From positions 310,001 to 374,000 of the forward strand of contig CABJAM010000003.1 in assembly GCA_902363555.1 (NCBI GenBank): a stretch of DNA of 64,000 bases. Direction: 5' to 3'. The translations under genes were made by a program, and so were the position numbers. Shown here one piece after another: positions 22,783 through 31,383 of the stretch. The stretch is from Lachnospiraceae bacterium. Lineage in GTDB: Bacteria > Bacillota > Clostridia > Lachnospirales > Lachnospiraceae. The notes beneath the pieces are model-generated. The model was not told the origin of the DNA. It saw only the letters and a program-made list of their open reading frames with translations, and ran no database searches. Numbering within the stretch: the first letter of the stretch is position 1; every line of letters begins with the position of its first letter.

Positions 22783-23717
22783 TGGCGGACAGGAATATTG
22801 ATTATACGTACATGACCAATCTTTGGGGCAACATCAATTATAAGCAGATCAATAATTTTGATGAATGGTATATGGGAGATTTTGGATCAGCTTATTATTA
22901 TCAGGATTGGGATAAGATTCTTAGATATTTTGCCGGGGCTGGCTTTAAGGGTATTGAAATTATGGTGTTTTCCGTGCCGAGTATCCGTAACGCCTTTGGC
23001 TCGATGAAAAATTTTAAGGAGTTTGCTCAGGAGAGAGGTATTGAGCGGATCACAGGTATGTTTTCACACCATGTCGGTTCTCAGGATAAAAGAAATCATC
23101 CGGAAATATTTGCGTATGAGCAGCAGGCGATCGATGCTCTGGCCGAATGTGACGGCATAAATCTTATTGTGCAGCCTGCGGGGCAGTATTATGGCACCGG
23201 TCCGCTGGATGAGGATGGGTTAAAAAATGTCGCAGAGTGTATGAATACCGTGGGGCGTATGTGCGCTGATAAAGGTTTGGCAGTTTCGATACATAACGAA
23301 TTCTGGTGTGCGGTAAATAAATATGACCATGAGAAATTTCTGGAAATGACCGATCCAAAGTATGTCTACTATTGTCTTGATACGGCGCAGGTAGCCATCA
23401 TGGGAAAAGATATTTTAAACTTCTATGATACCTATCACGACAGAGTTCAGTACTTTCATATTAAGGACACAACTTACGTGAATGCTCCGGATGAAAAAAG
23501 GTTTGGTGCAGGTGCAGAATTTGATGAGCATGGCGCCAGATGGTTCTGGGAACCGGGCGGTGGCGTTCTGGACTTTAAGGGCCTGTGGAAGCTGATGAAA
23601 AAATATAATCATAAAGGGTGGATTGGAATTGAATCCGATGGAACACCAGAGCCATTAGCAACTATTCTTTTAACTAAAAATTACATTGATACAGTACTCG
23701 ATCCAATTTATAAATAA
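22782..23717 (+). CDS. Xylose isomerase-like TIM-barrel protein, 311 aa
   Basis: Second TIM-barrel protein of the locus. Barrel strand ends with likely metal ligands are SIHNEFW, YCLDTAQV, YFHIKDT and IGIESDG, matching the Glu-Asp-His-Glu pattern of this superfamily. The start ATG 22782 overlaps the previous stop in TGATG; a GTG three bases earlier is less likely. RBS AAGGGGGG lies upstream. Likely an isomerase, epimerase or lyase acting on an oxidised sugar, in the cytoplasm. Confidence 0.78.
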   Translation: MADRNIDYTYMTNLWGNINYKQINNFDEWYMGDFGSAYYYQDWDKILRYFAGAGFKGIEIMVFSVPSIRNAFGSMKNFKEFAQERGIERITGMFSHHVGSQDKRNHPEIFAYEQQAIDALAECDGINLIVQPAGQYYGTGPLDEDGLKNVAECMNTVGRMCADKGLAVSIHNEFWCAVNKYDHEKFLEMTDPKYVYYCLDTAQVAIMGKDILNFYDTYHDRVQYFHIKDTTYVNAPDEKRFGAGAEFDEHGARWFWEPGGGVLDFKGLWKLMKKYNHKGWIGIESDGTPEPLATILLTKNYIDTVLDPIYK

Positions 23718-23732
23718 CAGGAGGAATTAAAA

Positions 23733-24224
23733 ATGAACACACAGTTTGCAAAATTTTTACAGATCGGAATTATCGTGGAGAATGCAGAGGAAACCATTAA
23801 ACATTTTGAAGATGACTATGGGATCGGACCGTGGAGAGTCAGCCCGCTGGACTCTGATCAATTTCCGGACTTTTCCATGAACGGTAAAAAGGAACGGCTC
23901 CAGACTATCATGTGCTTCTGCGACTGCTGGGGCTTTGAATTAGAGGTTATTCAGCCGATCAGCGACAGCCCCTATAAGACATGGCTAATGGAACATGGAC
24001 CGGGAATGCACCACATTGCACTTATTACAAGAGACAGCTTCCCTGAGGTTATTGAAGAACATAAGAAGCTTACCGGGAGAGATCCATGGCTTTGGTGCAA
24101 GGACCCTCAGATTGGTATGGAGTTTGCATATCTTGATCTTCATAAGGAGCTGGGATTGTTCCTTGAAGTCTATAATGAAGAGAAAAAGGGCGGACTGGAT
24201 GCCAACTTTAAAGCAGCAGAATAA
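23733..24224 (+). CDS. VOC-superfamily (glyoxalase-like) protein, 163 aa
   Basis: Two beta-alpha-beta-beta-beta units are visible, with candidate metal ligands in FLQIGIIVENAEET, FELEVIQP, GMHHIALIT and LFLEVYNE. This pattern resembles methylmalonyl-CoA epimerase, glyoxalase and 4-hydroxyphenylpyruvate dioxygenase-like proteins. Within a sugar locus it could be an epimerase or isomerase of a keto-sugar. It lies 15 bases after the second TIM-barrel gene with a CAGGAGG site. Confidence 0.75.
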   Translation: MNTQFAKFLQIGIIVENAEETIKHFEDDYGIGPWRVSPLDSDQFPDFSMNGKKERLQTIMCFCDCWGFELEVIQPISDSPYKTWLMEHGPGMHHIALITRDSFPEVIEEHKKLTGRDPWLWCKDPQIGMEFAYLDLHKELGLFLEVYNEEKKGGLDANFKAAE

Positions 24225-24256
24225 AAACTCGATGATGAAAAACGGAGGTTATATAC

Positions 24257-25222
24257 ATGGAATATTCGAAAATTGACGGGATCGACAAAAAAGTAAGTCG
24301 TTTTTTTATGGGAACACTGGGAATGTTTCCGGATAACAAGGAACAGCATTTTAAAACGCTGGATGCGGCGTATGAGCTTGGGATTACGGCTATTGATACA
24401 GCCAGAGCCTATGATTCCGAGCCAACCGTGGGAGAATGGATCAAAACCCGGGGAATACGTGAAAACATTGTACTTCTTTCCAAAGGGGCGCATCCAACAG
24501 ATTACAGGGAAAGAGTAACACCATATGATATTGATTCAGACCTTTTTGAGACACTGGCCGAACTTCAGACCGATTATCTTGATATCTACCTTCTTCACAG
24601 GGATAACATGTCATTGCCGGTGGGCCCGATCGTTGAAAAATTAAATGAACATAAAGCGGCCGGCAGAATAAATATTTTCGGCGGTTCCAACTGGACGCAT
24701 GAACGTCTGGAGATGGCTAATGAGTACGCTTATGCGCATAATCTCATACCGATGACAGTTTCCTCTCCAAATTACAGTTTGGCAGAGCAGGTGAAAAATC
24801 CTTTCGCGCCGGGGTGTGTCACAATTGCCGGAAATAAAAATGCTGCTGCACAGGAATGGTATCAAAAAAATCAGATGCCAGTGTTGGCCTATTCTTCATT
24901 GGCAAGAGGCTTTTTCTCAGGCCGGATTACGCGGGAGCTTCTTGAACAGCATCCGGATGAGATCGATATGTTTTGCCGCATAGGCTATTGTTACGAGGAA
25001 AACTTTGTGCGGCTGGATCGCTGCAAAGAAATCGCTGCAGAAAAAGGCTGCTCTGTGCCTCAGGTTGCGATGGCATATGTTCTCGACAGCCCTCTCAATA
25101 CATTTCCGGTGATCGGCGCCGCAAACCGGGCTGAGATGGAGTCATCCTTTGGCGCACTGGATGTTAAACTGACGCCCCAGGAAGTACTTTATCTTGAACT
25201 CAAAACAGATACAAGAATATAA
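24257..25222 (+). CDS. Aldo-keto reductase, 321 aa
   Basis: An NAD(P)H-dependent aldo-keto reductase. Catalytic positions are seen in AIDTARAYDSE (Asp, Tyr), LLSKGAH (Lys) and YLLHRDN (His). The C-terminal part RCKEIAAEKGCSVPQVAMAY split over the cofactor site (PVIGAANRAEME) is typical. It could reduce a keto-sugar formed by the neighbouring enzymes. GGAGG precedes the start, and it is the last gene of this run before a 119-bp gap holding a second copy of the operator motif. Confidence 0.85.
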   Translation: MEYSKIDGIDKKVSRFFMGTLGMFPDNKEQHFKTLDAAYELGITAIDTARAYDSEPTVGEWIKTRGIRENIVLLSKGAHPTDYRERVTPYDIDSDLFETLAELQTDYLDIYLLHRDNMSLPVGPIVEKLNEHKAAGRINIFGGSNWTHERLEMANEYAYAHNLIPMTVSSPNYSLAEQVKNPFAPGCVTIAGNKNAAAQEWYQKNQMPVLAYSSLARGFFSGRITRELLEQHPDEIDMFCRIGYCYEENFVRLDRCKEIAAEKGCSVPQVAMAYVLDSPLNTFPVIGAANRAEMESSFGALDVKLTPQEVLYLELKTDTRI

Positions 25223-25248
25223 AATGGGATTATATTTTGACTAGTTAA

Positions 25249-25265
25249 TGCAATACTTACAAAAA
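25249..25265. promoter_or_regulatory. Second copy of the 17-bp operator-like motif
   Basis: TGCAATACTTACAAAAA matches TGCAATATTTACAAAAA at 21694-21710 in 16 of 17 positions. It lies in the gap before the TIM-barrel gene at 25342. No convincing -35/-10 pair with standard spacing was found here. Confidence 0.55.
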
Positions 25266-25341
25266 CTATTACATGAACATCTGCTATGTATGGTTTTTAA
25301 GCATATTATTTAAAGATTTTTAAAGAATGGAGGTATGAATT

Positions 25342-26334
25342 ATGTCAAGAGCTGTAACTTTAATGACTGCACAGTGGGCGGATATTCCTTTTGAGGAAAT
25401 GTGTGTGCTGGCCAGAAAAATGGGGTATGACGGACTGGAAATAGCGTGCTGGGGGAAACATCTGGACATCAACCGTGCGGTAGAGGATTCGGAGTACGTA
25501 CATTGGGTGCTGGAAACCCTTGAGAAAAATGGACTGATCTGTAAGGCCATCGCGACGCATACCATCGGACAGTGTGTCGGTGATTATAATGACCCAAGAC
25601 TGGATAATTTTGCGCCTGAAGCATTGGCCGGAAAAACGGATGAAATCCGGGCCTGGGCGATCCGGACAATGATGAACGCGCCGAAAGCTGCACAAAAGAT
25701 GGGCGTAAAAATTATTACGGGGTTTGTAGGTTCTCCGATTTGGAAATACCTCTATTCTTTCCCTCAGACAACAGAAGAAATGATTGAAAAGGGGTATCAG
25801 GAAATCTATGATCTTTGGAAACCGATTATGGACGAGTGCAGAAAGTACGGCGTGAAATTTGCTCTTGAAGTACATCCTGGAGAAATTGCCTTTGATTATT
25901 ATTCCACAAAGCGTCTGCTGGAAAAATTTGCAGACTGCCCTGAATTTGGAATTAACTTTGATCCGAGCCATCTCATCTGGCAGGGCGTAACACCGCATGT
26001 ATTTTTAAAAGACTTTATGGATCGTGTCTATCATGTCCATATGAAAGACGCGGCAGTGAGCCTTGACGGAAGGAGCGGACTGCTTGGTTCTCATATTGAT
26101 TTCGGCGATCTTCGCAGAGGGTGGAATTTTCGGTCGCTGGGCCATGGGGATGTAAATTTTGAGGAGATCATACGTGTGCTCAACGCCAGTGATTACCAGG
26201 GCCCTCTATCCGTAGAGTGGGAGGATTCGGGTATGGAAAGAGTTTATGGCGCGACGGAAGCAGCCAGCTTTGTAAAAAAGGTAGATTTTGCTCCTTCGGA
26301 TGTGGCTTTTGATGCAGCAATTTCGAACAAGTAA
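25342..26334 (+). CDS. Sugar phosphate isomerase/epimerase-like TIM-barrel protein, 330 aa
   Basis: A third TIM-barrel protein, closer to the IolE/sugar phosphate isomerase group. Metal ligands are probably in ALEVHPGE (Glu), GINFDPSHL (Asp), VYHVHMKDA (His) and LSVEWED (Glu). Related proteins catalyse isomerisation, inosose dehydration, or elimination/hydration of 3-keto-glycosides. The gene directly precedes a Gfo/Idh/MocA oxidoreductase with an 18-bp gap, a pairing known from pathways that first oxidise a sugar at C3. RBS GGAGG precedes the start. Confidence 0.8.
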   Translation: MSRAVTLMTAQWADIPFEEMCVLARKMGYDGLEIACWGKHLDINRAVEDSEYVHWVLETLEKNGLICKAIATHTIGQCVGDYNDPRLDNFAPEALAGKTDEIRAWAIRTMMNAPKAAQKMGVKIITGFVGSPIWKYLYSFPQTTEEMIEKGYQEIYDLWKPIMDECRKYGVKFALEVHPGEIAFDYYSTKRLLEKFADCPEFGINFDPSHLIWQGVTPHVFLKDFMDRVYHVHMKDAAVSLDGRSGLLGSHIDFGDLRRGWNFRSLGHGDVNFEEIIRVLNASDYQGPLSVEWEDSGMERVYGATEAASFVKKVDFAPSDVAFDAAISNK

Positions 26335-26352
26335 ATTGAAGGGGAAATAAAA

Positions 26353-27501
26353 ATGCGAAAAACGTTAAGATATGGTATGGTTGGCGGGGATTTACATGCA
26401 TTTATCGGTGGTGTACATAGAACTGCTATAAGCTTTGATGGAAGAGCTGACCTTGTTGCAGGCTGTTTTAATCCGGACATGACTGTAAATCGCGAATGCG
26501 GGGAGTTTTACCGTTTGGATGAGCATCGTATTTATTCAAGCTATATGGAAATGGCTGAAAAAGAGAGTAACAGAGAGGATGGCATTGATTTTGTTTCAAT
26601 TGTAACGCCGAATTTCCTTCACTATGAAGTCGCCAAAAAGTTTCTGATGTGCGGGATAAATGTTTTGTGTGAAAAACCGTTGAGTTTTAAAGTTGAAGAA
26701 GCGCAGGAGCTTAAAGCTATAGCGGAAGAACATAATTTGTATTTCGCAGTAAACTATTCATATTCCGGAAATAATATGGTAAAGGAGGCAAGAGAACTTG
26801 TCCGTCAGGGCGTCATCGGTGAGATTATCAATGTTAATGCTGAATATCTTCAGGAGTATCTGGTAGATGACGTTGGTAAGGGTGATCAGAAAATGCTGAA
26901 GCTTTCCTCCTGGCGAAAGGACCCGAAGGTGGCTGGAATATCCAACTGTGTGGGAGATATTGGCTCACATATCGAGCATACAGTCGCTTACATAACCGGC
27001 CTGAAAATAAAAAAGGTGGCCGCGGTGCTGGATTATTTTGGGCAGCCCCTGGATCTTAATGCCAATGTTCTTGTGGAATTTGAGAATGGAGCACATGGGG
27101 TTTACGCTTCATCTCAGGTTTGTGTTGGACATATGAATGGTTTAGTCGTACGCATTTTTGGAACAGAAGGCGCCATTGAGTGGGTTCAGGAAAATCCAAA
27201 TATTCTCAGTGTAACTCTTAAAGGGCAGCCAACTCAGATCTATAATCGTGGAATGGGTTATGTATCCAAACGCTCAGCGGATATGAACCGGCTGCCATCG
27301 GGCCATCCGGAGGGGTTATACGAGGCTTTTGCCAATATTTATAAATGTTATATTTCGGCAATTATTAAGAAGGTCAATCACGCTGAGCCAAACGAAGAAG
27401 AGCTGGATTTTCCCACAGTGGAGGATGGAATATCCGGGGTAAAATTCATTTATGCCTGTGTAAAGAGCAGCAAGGAAAATTCGGCCTGGGTAGAGCTATA
27501 A
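26353..27501 (+). CDS. Gfo/Idh/MocA-family oxidoreductase, 382 aa
   Basis: The N-terminal Rossmann motif is GMVGGDLHAFIGGVHR (residues 8-23), and the catalytic Lys108 lies in CEKPLS. Further family features are the VNYSYSGNN strand and GDIGSHIEHTVAYITG with the conserved His. Such enzymes oxidise or reduce sugars with NAD(H). In C-glycoside metabolism the corresponding enzyme (DgpA in strain PUE, DfgE-type in Eubacterium) oxidises the sugar C3 hydroxyl before cleavage. The context with TIM-barrel proteins, and with deglycosidase subunits 18 kb downstream, makes that role plausible. myo-Inositol or a simple sugar remains possible. Confidence 0.85.
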   Translation: MRKTLRYGMVGGDLHAFIGGVHRTAISFDGRADLVAGCFNPDMTVNRECGEFYRLDEHRIYSSYMEMAEKESNREDGIDFVSIVTPNFLHYEVAKKFLMCGINVLCEKPLSFKVEEAQELKAIAEEHNLYFAVNYSYSGNNMVKEARELVRQGVIGEIINVNAEYLQEYLVDDVGKGDQKMLKLSSWRKDPKVAGISNCVGDIGSHIEHTVAYITGLKIKKVAAVLDYFGQPLDLNANVLVEFENGAHGVYASSQVCVGHMNGLVVRIFGTEGAIEWVQENPNILSVTLKGQPTQIYNRGMGYVSKRSADMNRLPSGHPEGLYEAFANIYKCYISAIIKKVNHAEPNEEELDFPTVEDGISGVKFIYACVKSSKENSAWVEL

Positions 27502-27544
27502 TCCAGTCATGTTTGATGCAGTACGAATAGGAGATGGATAAAAT

Positions 27545-29152
27545 ATGAGAAAACATTACATGATTTGTATGTTATTAGTATTGACTTTGGGGATTTCACT
27601 GTTGGCCGGGTGCGGAAAGAGTGAAGGTACAAAAAACAGCAGTAATGCATCGTCGGATAAAGCAGATGACGCTCAGGTGGAAAAGGATATGACCCAAGCC
27701 GTAAGTGACCATGAGGATGACGAAGATACCGCTGAGATAAAGGTGGTCTATATGCCTGTGGGAAGTATGCCAAAAGGTGTTTCAGAAGTGGAGGCTGCCA
27801 TCAATGAAATTACGGAAAAAGAAATAAATACCCATGTTACTATTGAAATGATCGAAAGCGGAAGCTATGACCAGCAGATCGGCCTGATGATGTCTTCGGG
27901 AGAAAAGCTGGATCTGATGCTCACATTCCCTGTAGGGGCATCCTCTTACAGCAGCATGGTCAATCAAAAGCAATATAAGGATATTTCCACATTGCTGCCA
28001 GAATATGGACAGGGTATACTGGATACTGTTGGGAGTATGATTCAGGCAACAACCATTGACGGAAAAGTTTATGCTGTGCCGACGTATCGTAATCTTGTTG
28101 TCAGTGCATATATTGTTATGCGTACAGATGTACTGGAGGATCTTGGACTCCTTGAAAAGGCACAGAATATGACCTCCTTTACGGAATATGAAGAGATTCT
28201 TGAGGCTGTAAAAAACAGTGAGAAGTGGGGGTATCTGGCGGCTATAGTCAATTCCGATCTGGATGGCCTGTGTCTGCCCCTGGCTGGTTTTTATCTTGGC
28301 GCAGATAAATTTTCCGACGCAACGACCTATGATCAGCTCGGTGATCTTAATAAGCTGATTGCCATCGATCCGGTGGGCACTGACGATAAGATAAAAATGA
28401 ATTTTGCCACAGATGAATATAAGGCTATGGTTGACAAGATGCGTGACTGGTACGAAAAGGGTTATGTTTATAAGGATGCTGCAACAACAGAGGACCCTGC
28501 CGAGGTTCTAATAAAAAATAATGTGGGGTTCAGTTATATTATTGAAGGCGAAATTGGTATAGAGACATTAAAATCAGCGGCATGTGGTATGCCGGTAACC
28601 TGCGTGAAAATCGCAACGCATCCATTATCCACATCAAGCTGCACAAAATTTGCATGGGCTGTGCCGAATACTGCCACGGAGCCGGAAGCTGCCGTTAAAT
28701 TTATGAATATGATGTATACCGATGCCCGCATCGAGAATCTTCTTGTATGGGGAATTGAGGGCAGAGACTATCAGGTAAAGGACGGTCGCGCCTGCTATAT
28801 GGATGGGCAGGATGCCAACAATGTGGCTTATCAAATGGCGGATTATATGTTTGGAAATCAATTTCTTGCATTGCCCTGGGAGAGCCAGCCGGCAGATTTC
28901 CGCAGCCTGGCCAAAGCTGAGATGGACGGTGTCAATGAATCCAAGTATTTTGGCTTTACCTGTGAAACCTCCAGTGTCCAAAATGAGCTTACCGCTGTAG
29001 CCAATGTCATAGCGGAATATGGGCCATCGCTGGAATCTGGTATTGCACCGGAGGGCACTTATGAAAAATTTATCGAAAAGTTAAATAGTGTTAATGTACA
29101 GGCGATCATTGATGAATACCAGCGTCAGCTCGATGCATGGCTGGCAAAGTAA
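27545..29152 (+). CDS. Extracellular solute-binding lipoprotein (LplA-like), 535 aa
   Basis: The signal peptide ends in a lipobox, SLLAGC, with Cys23 as the lipidated residue. A low-complexity Ser/Asn/Asp linker follows, then a large type 1 solute-binding fold. The C-terminal part (SSVQNELTAVANVIAEYGP, DEYQRQLDAWLAK) resembles the DUF3502 tail of LplA-type sugar-binding proteins. These work with LplB/LplC permeases on the cell surface, but no permease or ATPase gene stands nearby. It is the last gene of the locus before a strong terminator. Ligand unknown, likely a glycoside or oligosaccharide. Confidence 0.85.
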   Translation: MRKHYMICMLLVLTLGISLLAGCGKSEGTKNSSNASSDKADDAQVEKDMTQAVSDHEDDEDTAEIKVVYMPVGSMPKGVSEVEAAINEITEKEINTHVTIEMIESGSYDQQIGLMMSSGEKLDLMLTFPVGASSYSSMVNQKQYKDISTLLPEYGQGILDTVGSMIQATTIDGKVYAVPTYRNLVVSAYIVMRTDVLEDLGLLEKAQNMTSFTEYEEILEAVKNSEKWGYLAAIVNSDLDGLCLPLAGFYLGADKFSDATTYDQLGDLNKLIAIDPVGTDDKIKMNFATDEYKAMVDKMRDWYEKGYVYKDAATTEDPAEVLIKNNVGFSYIIEGEIGIETLKSAACGMPVTCVKIATHPLSTSSCTKFAWAVPNTATEPEAAVKFMNMMYTDARIENLLVWGIEGRDYQVKDGRACYMDGQDANNVAYQMADYMFGNQFLALPWESQPADFRSLAKAEMDGVNESKYFGFTCETSSVQNELTAVANVIAEYGPSLESGIAPEGTYEKFIEKLNSVNVQAIIDEYQRQLDAWLAK

Positions 29153-29161
29153 ATTAAATTA

Positions 29162-29224
29162 AAACGGACGTCCGTTCCCGGTATTTGAGGAAAATCCCCA
29201 ATTTTACCGGAACGGGCGTCCGTT
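29162..29224. terminator. Bidirectional terminator between the lipoprotein and ROK genes
   Basis: A long near-perfect inverted repeat: AAACGGACGTCCGTTCC (29162-29178) pairs with GGAACGGGCGTCCGTTT (29208-29224), extended by CGGTA/TACCG. A and T runs flank the two sides, so it can stop transcription from both convergent genes. Confidence 0.8.
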
Positions 29225-29231
29225 TATTGTT

Positions 29232-30338
29232 CTATACGGCTGGTTCAAAAAAGTTGTTTATGGAAAGAAGTGCGGCACCGAAGGCCGAACCATATTCCCC
29301 CAGCGCAGATACAGAGAGCATTTTATCCGGAAATTCCACGAAGGGATAGGAGTCGCGGACTTTTTTCTCCAAAAGTGGAAGATCATCGATGATATAGGGG
29401 CTTACGGAACCTCCTAAAACAATGTTCCATCCAAACAGGCAGTAGATATTATGTATCAATTTAGCCAGCTCATTGATATAATTCGTCCAAACCAAAACAC
29501 ATTTTGAGTCGCCGCTTTTCACTCTTTGGGATAATTCTTTTAAATCTTTACATCCGGCGTGGCTGCAAAGAGCATTTCTGGAAAAGATGGAATCTACCCA
29601 TACCGTATCTGGTGTATTTAACGTGAGCATACATCCGATTTCACCGTTAATACCTGAAAAATCCATAACCTTACCATCATATATAATTGCGCCGCTGATT
29701 TTTGCTCCAAGATAAATGTAAACGAAATTGCTCGTTATTCCACTGTACCTGCACTGGGCAACCGCGGCCATTTTAGTACTATGACGAAAATGCACGGGTA
29801 TTTGGATACCCTCTCTGGCAAGCTGTGCATCAAATAGAAATTCCTCGTTTTTATTTTTTCTTACTGCCAGTTTTTCGTCCTGCATGGTGACGCCTACCGT
29901 GATTCCCACATCTAATAACTTGTCTTTGGGGATGCTGTGTGCTTCTCCAAAATTTCTGATTATATCCCCGATTTTGCGCCAGTAGGCAAGGCTGTTTTCA
30001 CGCTTTAGTGGGTAAGACTCTTTTTCGATTATGTGCGCCCCAAGATTCAGCATAATAATTCGGACGACATCCGAAGCTACTTCCACTCCAATAGAGAACT
30101 TTGCGTCATATAAAGGTTTAATACAAACAGGTTTTCGGCCACCGGTGGAATCCAGTAAAGCACCTGTTGCAAGAAGTCCGCCTTCGATCAGCTCCCGGGT
30201 CAGATAATTGACTGTTGAAAGACTCATATCCAGCCTGACTGCCATATCCTGCTTGGTCATCTCACCGTTGGTAAAGAGAAGCTTGAGCAGCCGTTTTCGA
30301 TTATTTAACCGTACTTCACTGTTTGTCGCTGCTTTCAT
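29232..30338 (-). CDS. ROK-family transcriptional repressor, 368 aa
   Basis: An N-terminal winged helix (NRKRLLKLLFTNGEMTKQDM, MSLSTVNYLTRELIE) is joined to a ROK sugar-kinase-like domain. The latter has SIGVEVASDVVRIIMLNL, GINGEIGCM and the Cys-rich segment SRNALCSHAGC, which resembles the zinc site of NagC/XylR. The glucokinase-type ATP site is not obvious, as usual for repressors. It is convergent to the lipoprotein gene and probably controls the 21.8-29.2 kb locus. AGGTAATTTTAC precedes the start on the minus strand. Confidence 0.85.
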   Translation of the reverse strand: MKAATNSEVRLNNRKRLLKLLFTNGEMTKQDMAVRLDMSLSTVNYLTRELIEGGLLATGALLDSTGGRKPVCIKPLYDAKFSIGVEVASDVVRIIMLNLGAHIIEKESYPLKRENSLAYWRKIGDIIRNFGEAHSIPKDKLLDVGITVGVTMQDEKLAVRKNKNEEFLFDAQLAREGIQIPVHFRHSTKMAAVAQCRYSGITSNFVYIYLGAKISGAIIYDGKVMDFSGINGEIGCMLTLNTPDTVWVDSIFSRNALCSHAGCKDLKELSQRVKSGDSKCVLVWTNYINELAKLIHNIYCLFGWNIVLGGSVSPYIIDDLPLLEKKVRDSYPFVEFPDKMLSVSALGEYGSAFGAALLSINNFFEPAV

Positions 30339-30554
30339 AAGTAAAATTACCTCCGTAGTCTTTTTTGCTGTTACTGCTTTTTGTCAGAGATTTTGTTAGC
30401 TCTGGTTTTCCTCTTGCCGGCTTGTCCGGAATTTTACGAATATCAGGAAGTCTGCTGTACAAAAGCATAATGGCAAAATGTGCTCAGTATTTTAATTATA
30501 CGCAAGTATGGGAGTTTATACAAGAGCATTTTTGAATTAATAATATATTTGTGT
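30339..30554. other. Intergenic region upstream of the ROK gene
   Basis: An AT-rich gap with no gene-like reading frame. It should hold the promoter of the ROK gene on the minus strand, but no box pair could be fixed with confidence. It ends at the target duplication of the MITE at 30563. Confidence 0.4.
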
Positions 30555-30562
30555 CGTCAGGC

Positions 30563-30695
30563 GTAACAGTTCAGACAGGTATGCGCATTTACTGCGCATA
30601 CCGTACGATAACATGAATTTCACGGGCATATGGCCCATCGCGCAGCGATTTTAAATGGCCATATGCGTAACAGTTCAGCTTGTCTGAACTGTTAC
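30563..30695. mobile_element. MITE with perfect 15-bp inverted repeats and 8-bp target duplication
   Basis: The ends are GTAACAGTTCAGACA (30563-30577) and TGTCTGAACTGTTAC (30681-30695). CGTCAGGC flanks both sides (30555-30562 and 30696-30703). Inside are two more hairpins, GGTATGCGCA with TGCGCATACC and GGCATATGGC with a related arm. The element is 133 bp and has no gene. The TetR promoter begins 12 bases after the right target copy. Confidence 0.85.
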
Positions 30696-30714
30696 CGTCA
30701 GGCAAATAAAGTCC

Positions 30715-30771
30715 TTGACTTTTCTGACAATAAGATTTAAAATAACATTAGATATATAACATATGTTATAT
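30715..30771 (+). promoter_or_regulatory. TetR promoter with 18-bp palindromic operator
   Basis: TTGACT (30715-30720) and TAAAAT (30738-30743) are spaced by 17 bases. A perfect palindrome ATATAACATATGTTATAT lies at 30754-30771, over the likely transcription start, where a TetR-type repressor would block the operon. Confidence 0.75.
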
Positions 30772-30813
30772 AAAACGTATGGGGTTGTAAACATATATAG
30801 AAAGGTGAGTGCT

Positions 30814-31383
30814 ATGCCGCCAAAGGTAAAAATTACAAAAGAGGATATTATAGACGCCGCCATAGACCTTATTCGGGAAAGTGGTATGGATGCATTAAAT
30901 GCCAGAGCCATTGCCAAAAAGCTGGGCTGCTCGACACAGCCGATCTTCAGCAATTATGCGACCATGGAGGAATTAAAAGCGGAGGTGATGCGGGCCGCAG
31001 ACGCGATCTATCAGCAGTATATTGAAAATGGGATGAAGGACCCGGCCTACCCGCCCTATAAAGCCAGCGGTATGGCCTACATCCGGTTTGCGAGGGAGGA
31101 AAACCAGCTATTTAAGCTGCTTTTCATGCGTGACCGTTCCAATGAGGAGATCAAGGAGGAGCGGGAATCGCTGGAAGGACTTTTGAAGATTATTGCCTCA
31201 AGTACCGGTCTGACCATGGATGAGGCCTATATGTTCCATTTGGAAATGTGGGTTTTTGTACATGGGATCGCTACGATGATCGCAACGGAATATCTGCAAT
31301 GGGAGTGGGATATGATCAGCCGGATGATGACGGATTCCTATGAGGGGATGAAGGCCCGGTATATGACGAGGGAGGAAAAATAA
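30814..31383 (+). CDS. TetR-family transcriptional regulator, 189 aa
   Basis: The N-terminal helix-turn-helix is ITKEDIIDAAIDLIRESGMDALNARAIAKKLGCSTQPIFSNYATM, given here as a region of residues 8-53 with the usual TetR pattern. A helical C-terminal ligand domain with a WHG-type segment follows. ATG 30814 has GAAAGGTGAG upstream and is preferred over 30763, which lies inside the operator. The stop overlaps the ABC ATPase start by one base, so regulator and exporter form one autoregulated operon. Confidence 0.87.
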   Translation: MPPKVKITKEDIIDAAIDLIRESGMDALNARAIAKKLGCSTQPIFSNYATMEELKAEVMRAADAIYQQYIENGMKDPAYPPYKASGMAYIRFAREENQLFKLLFMRDRSNEEIKEERESLEGLLKIIASSTGLTMDEAYMFHLEMWVFVHGIATMIATEYLQWEWDMISRMMTDSYEGMKARYMTREEK

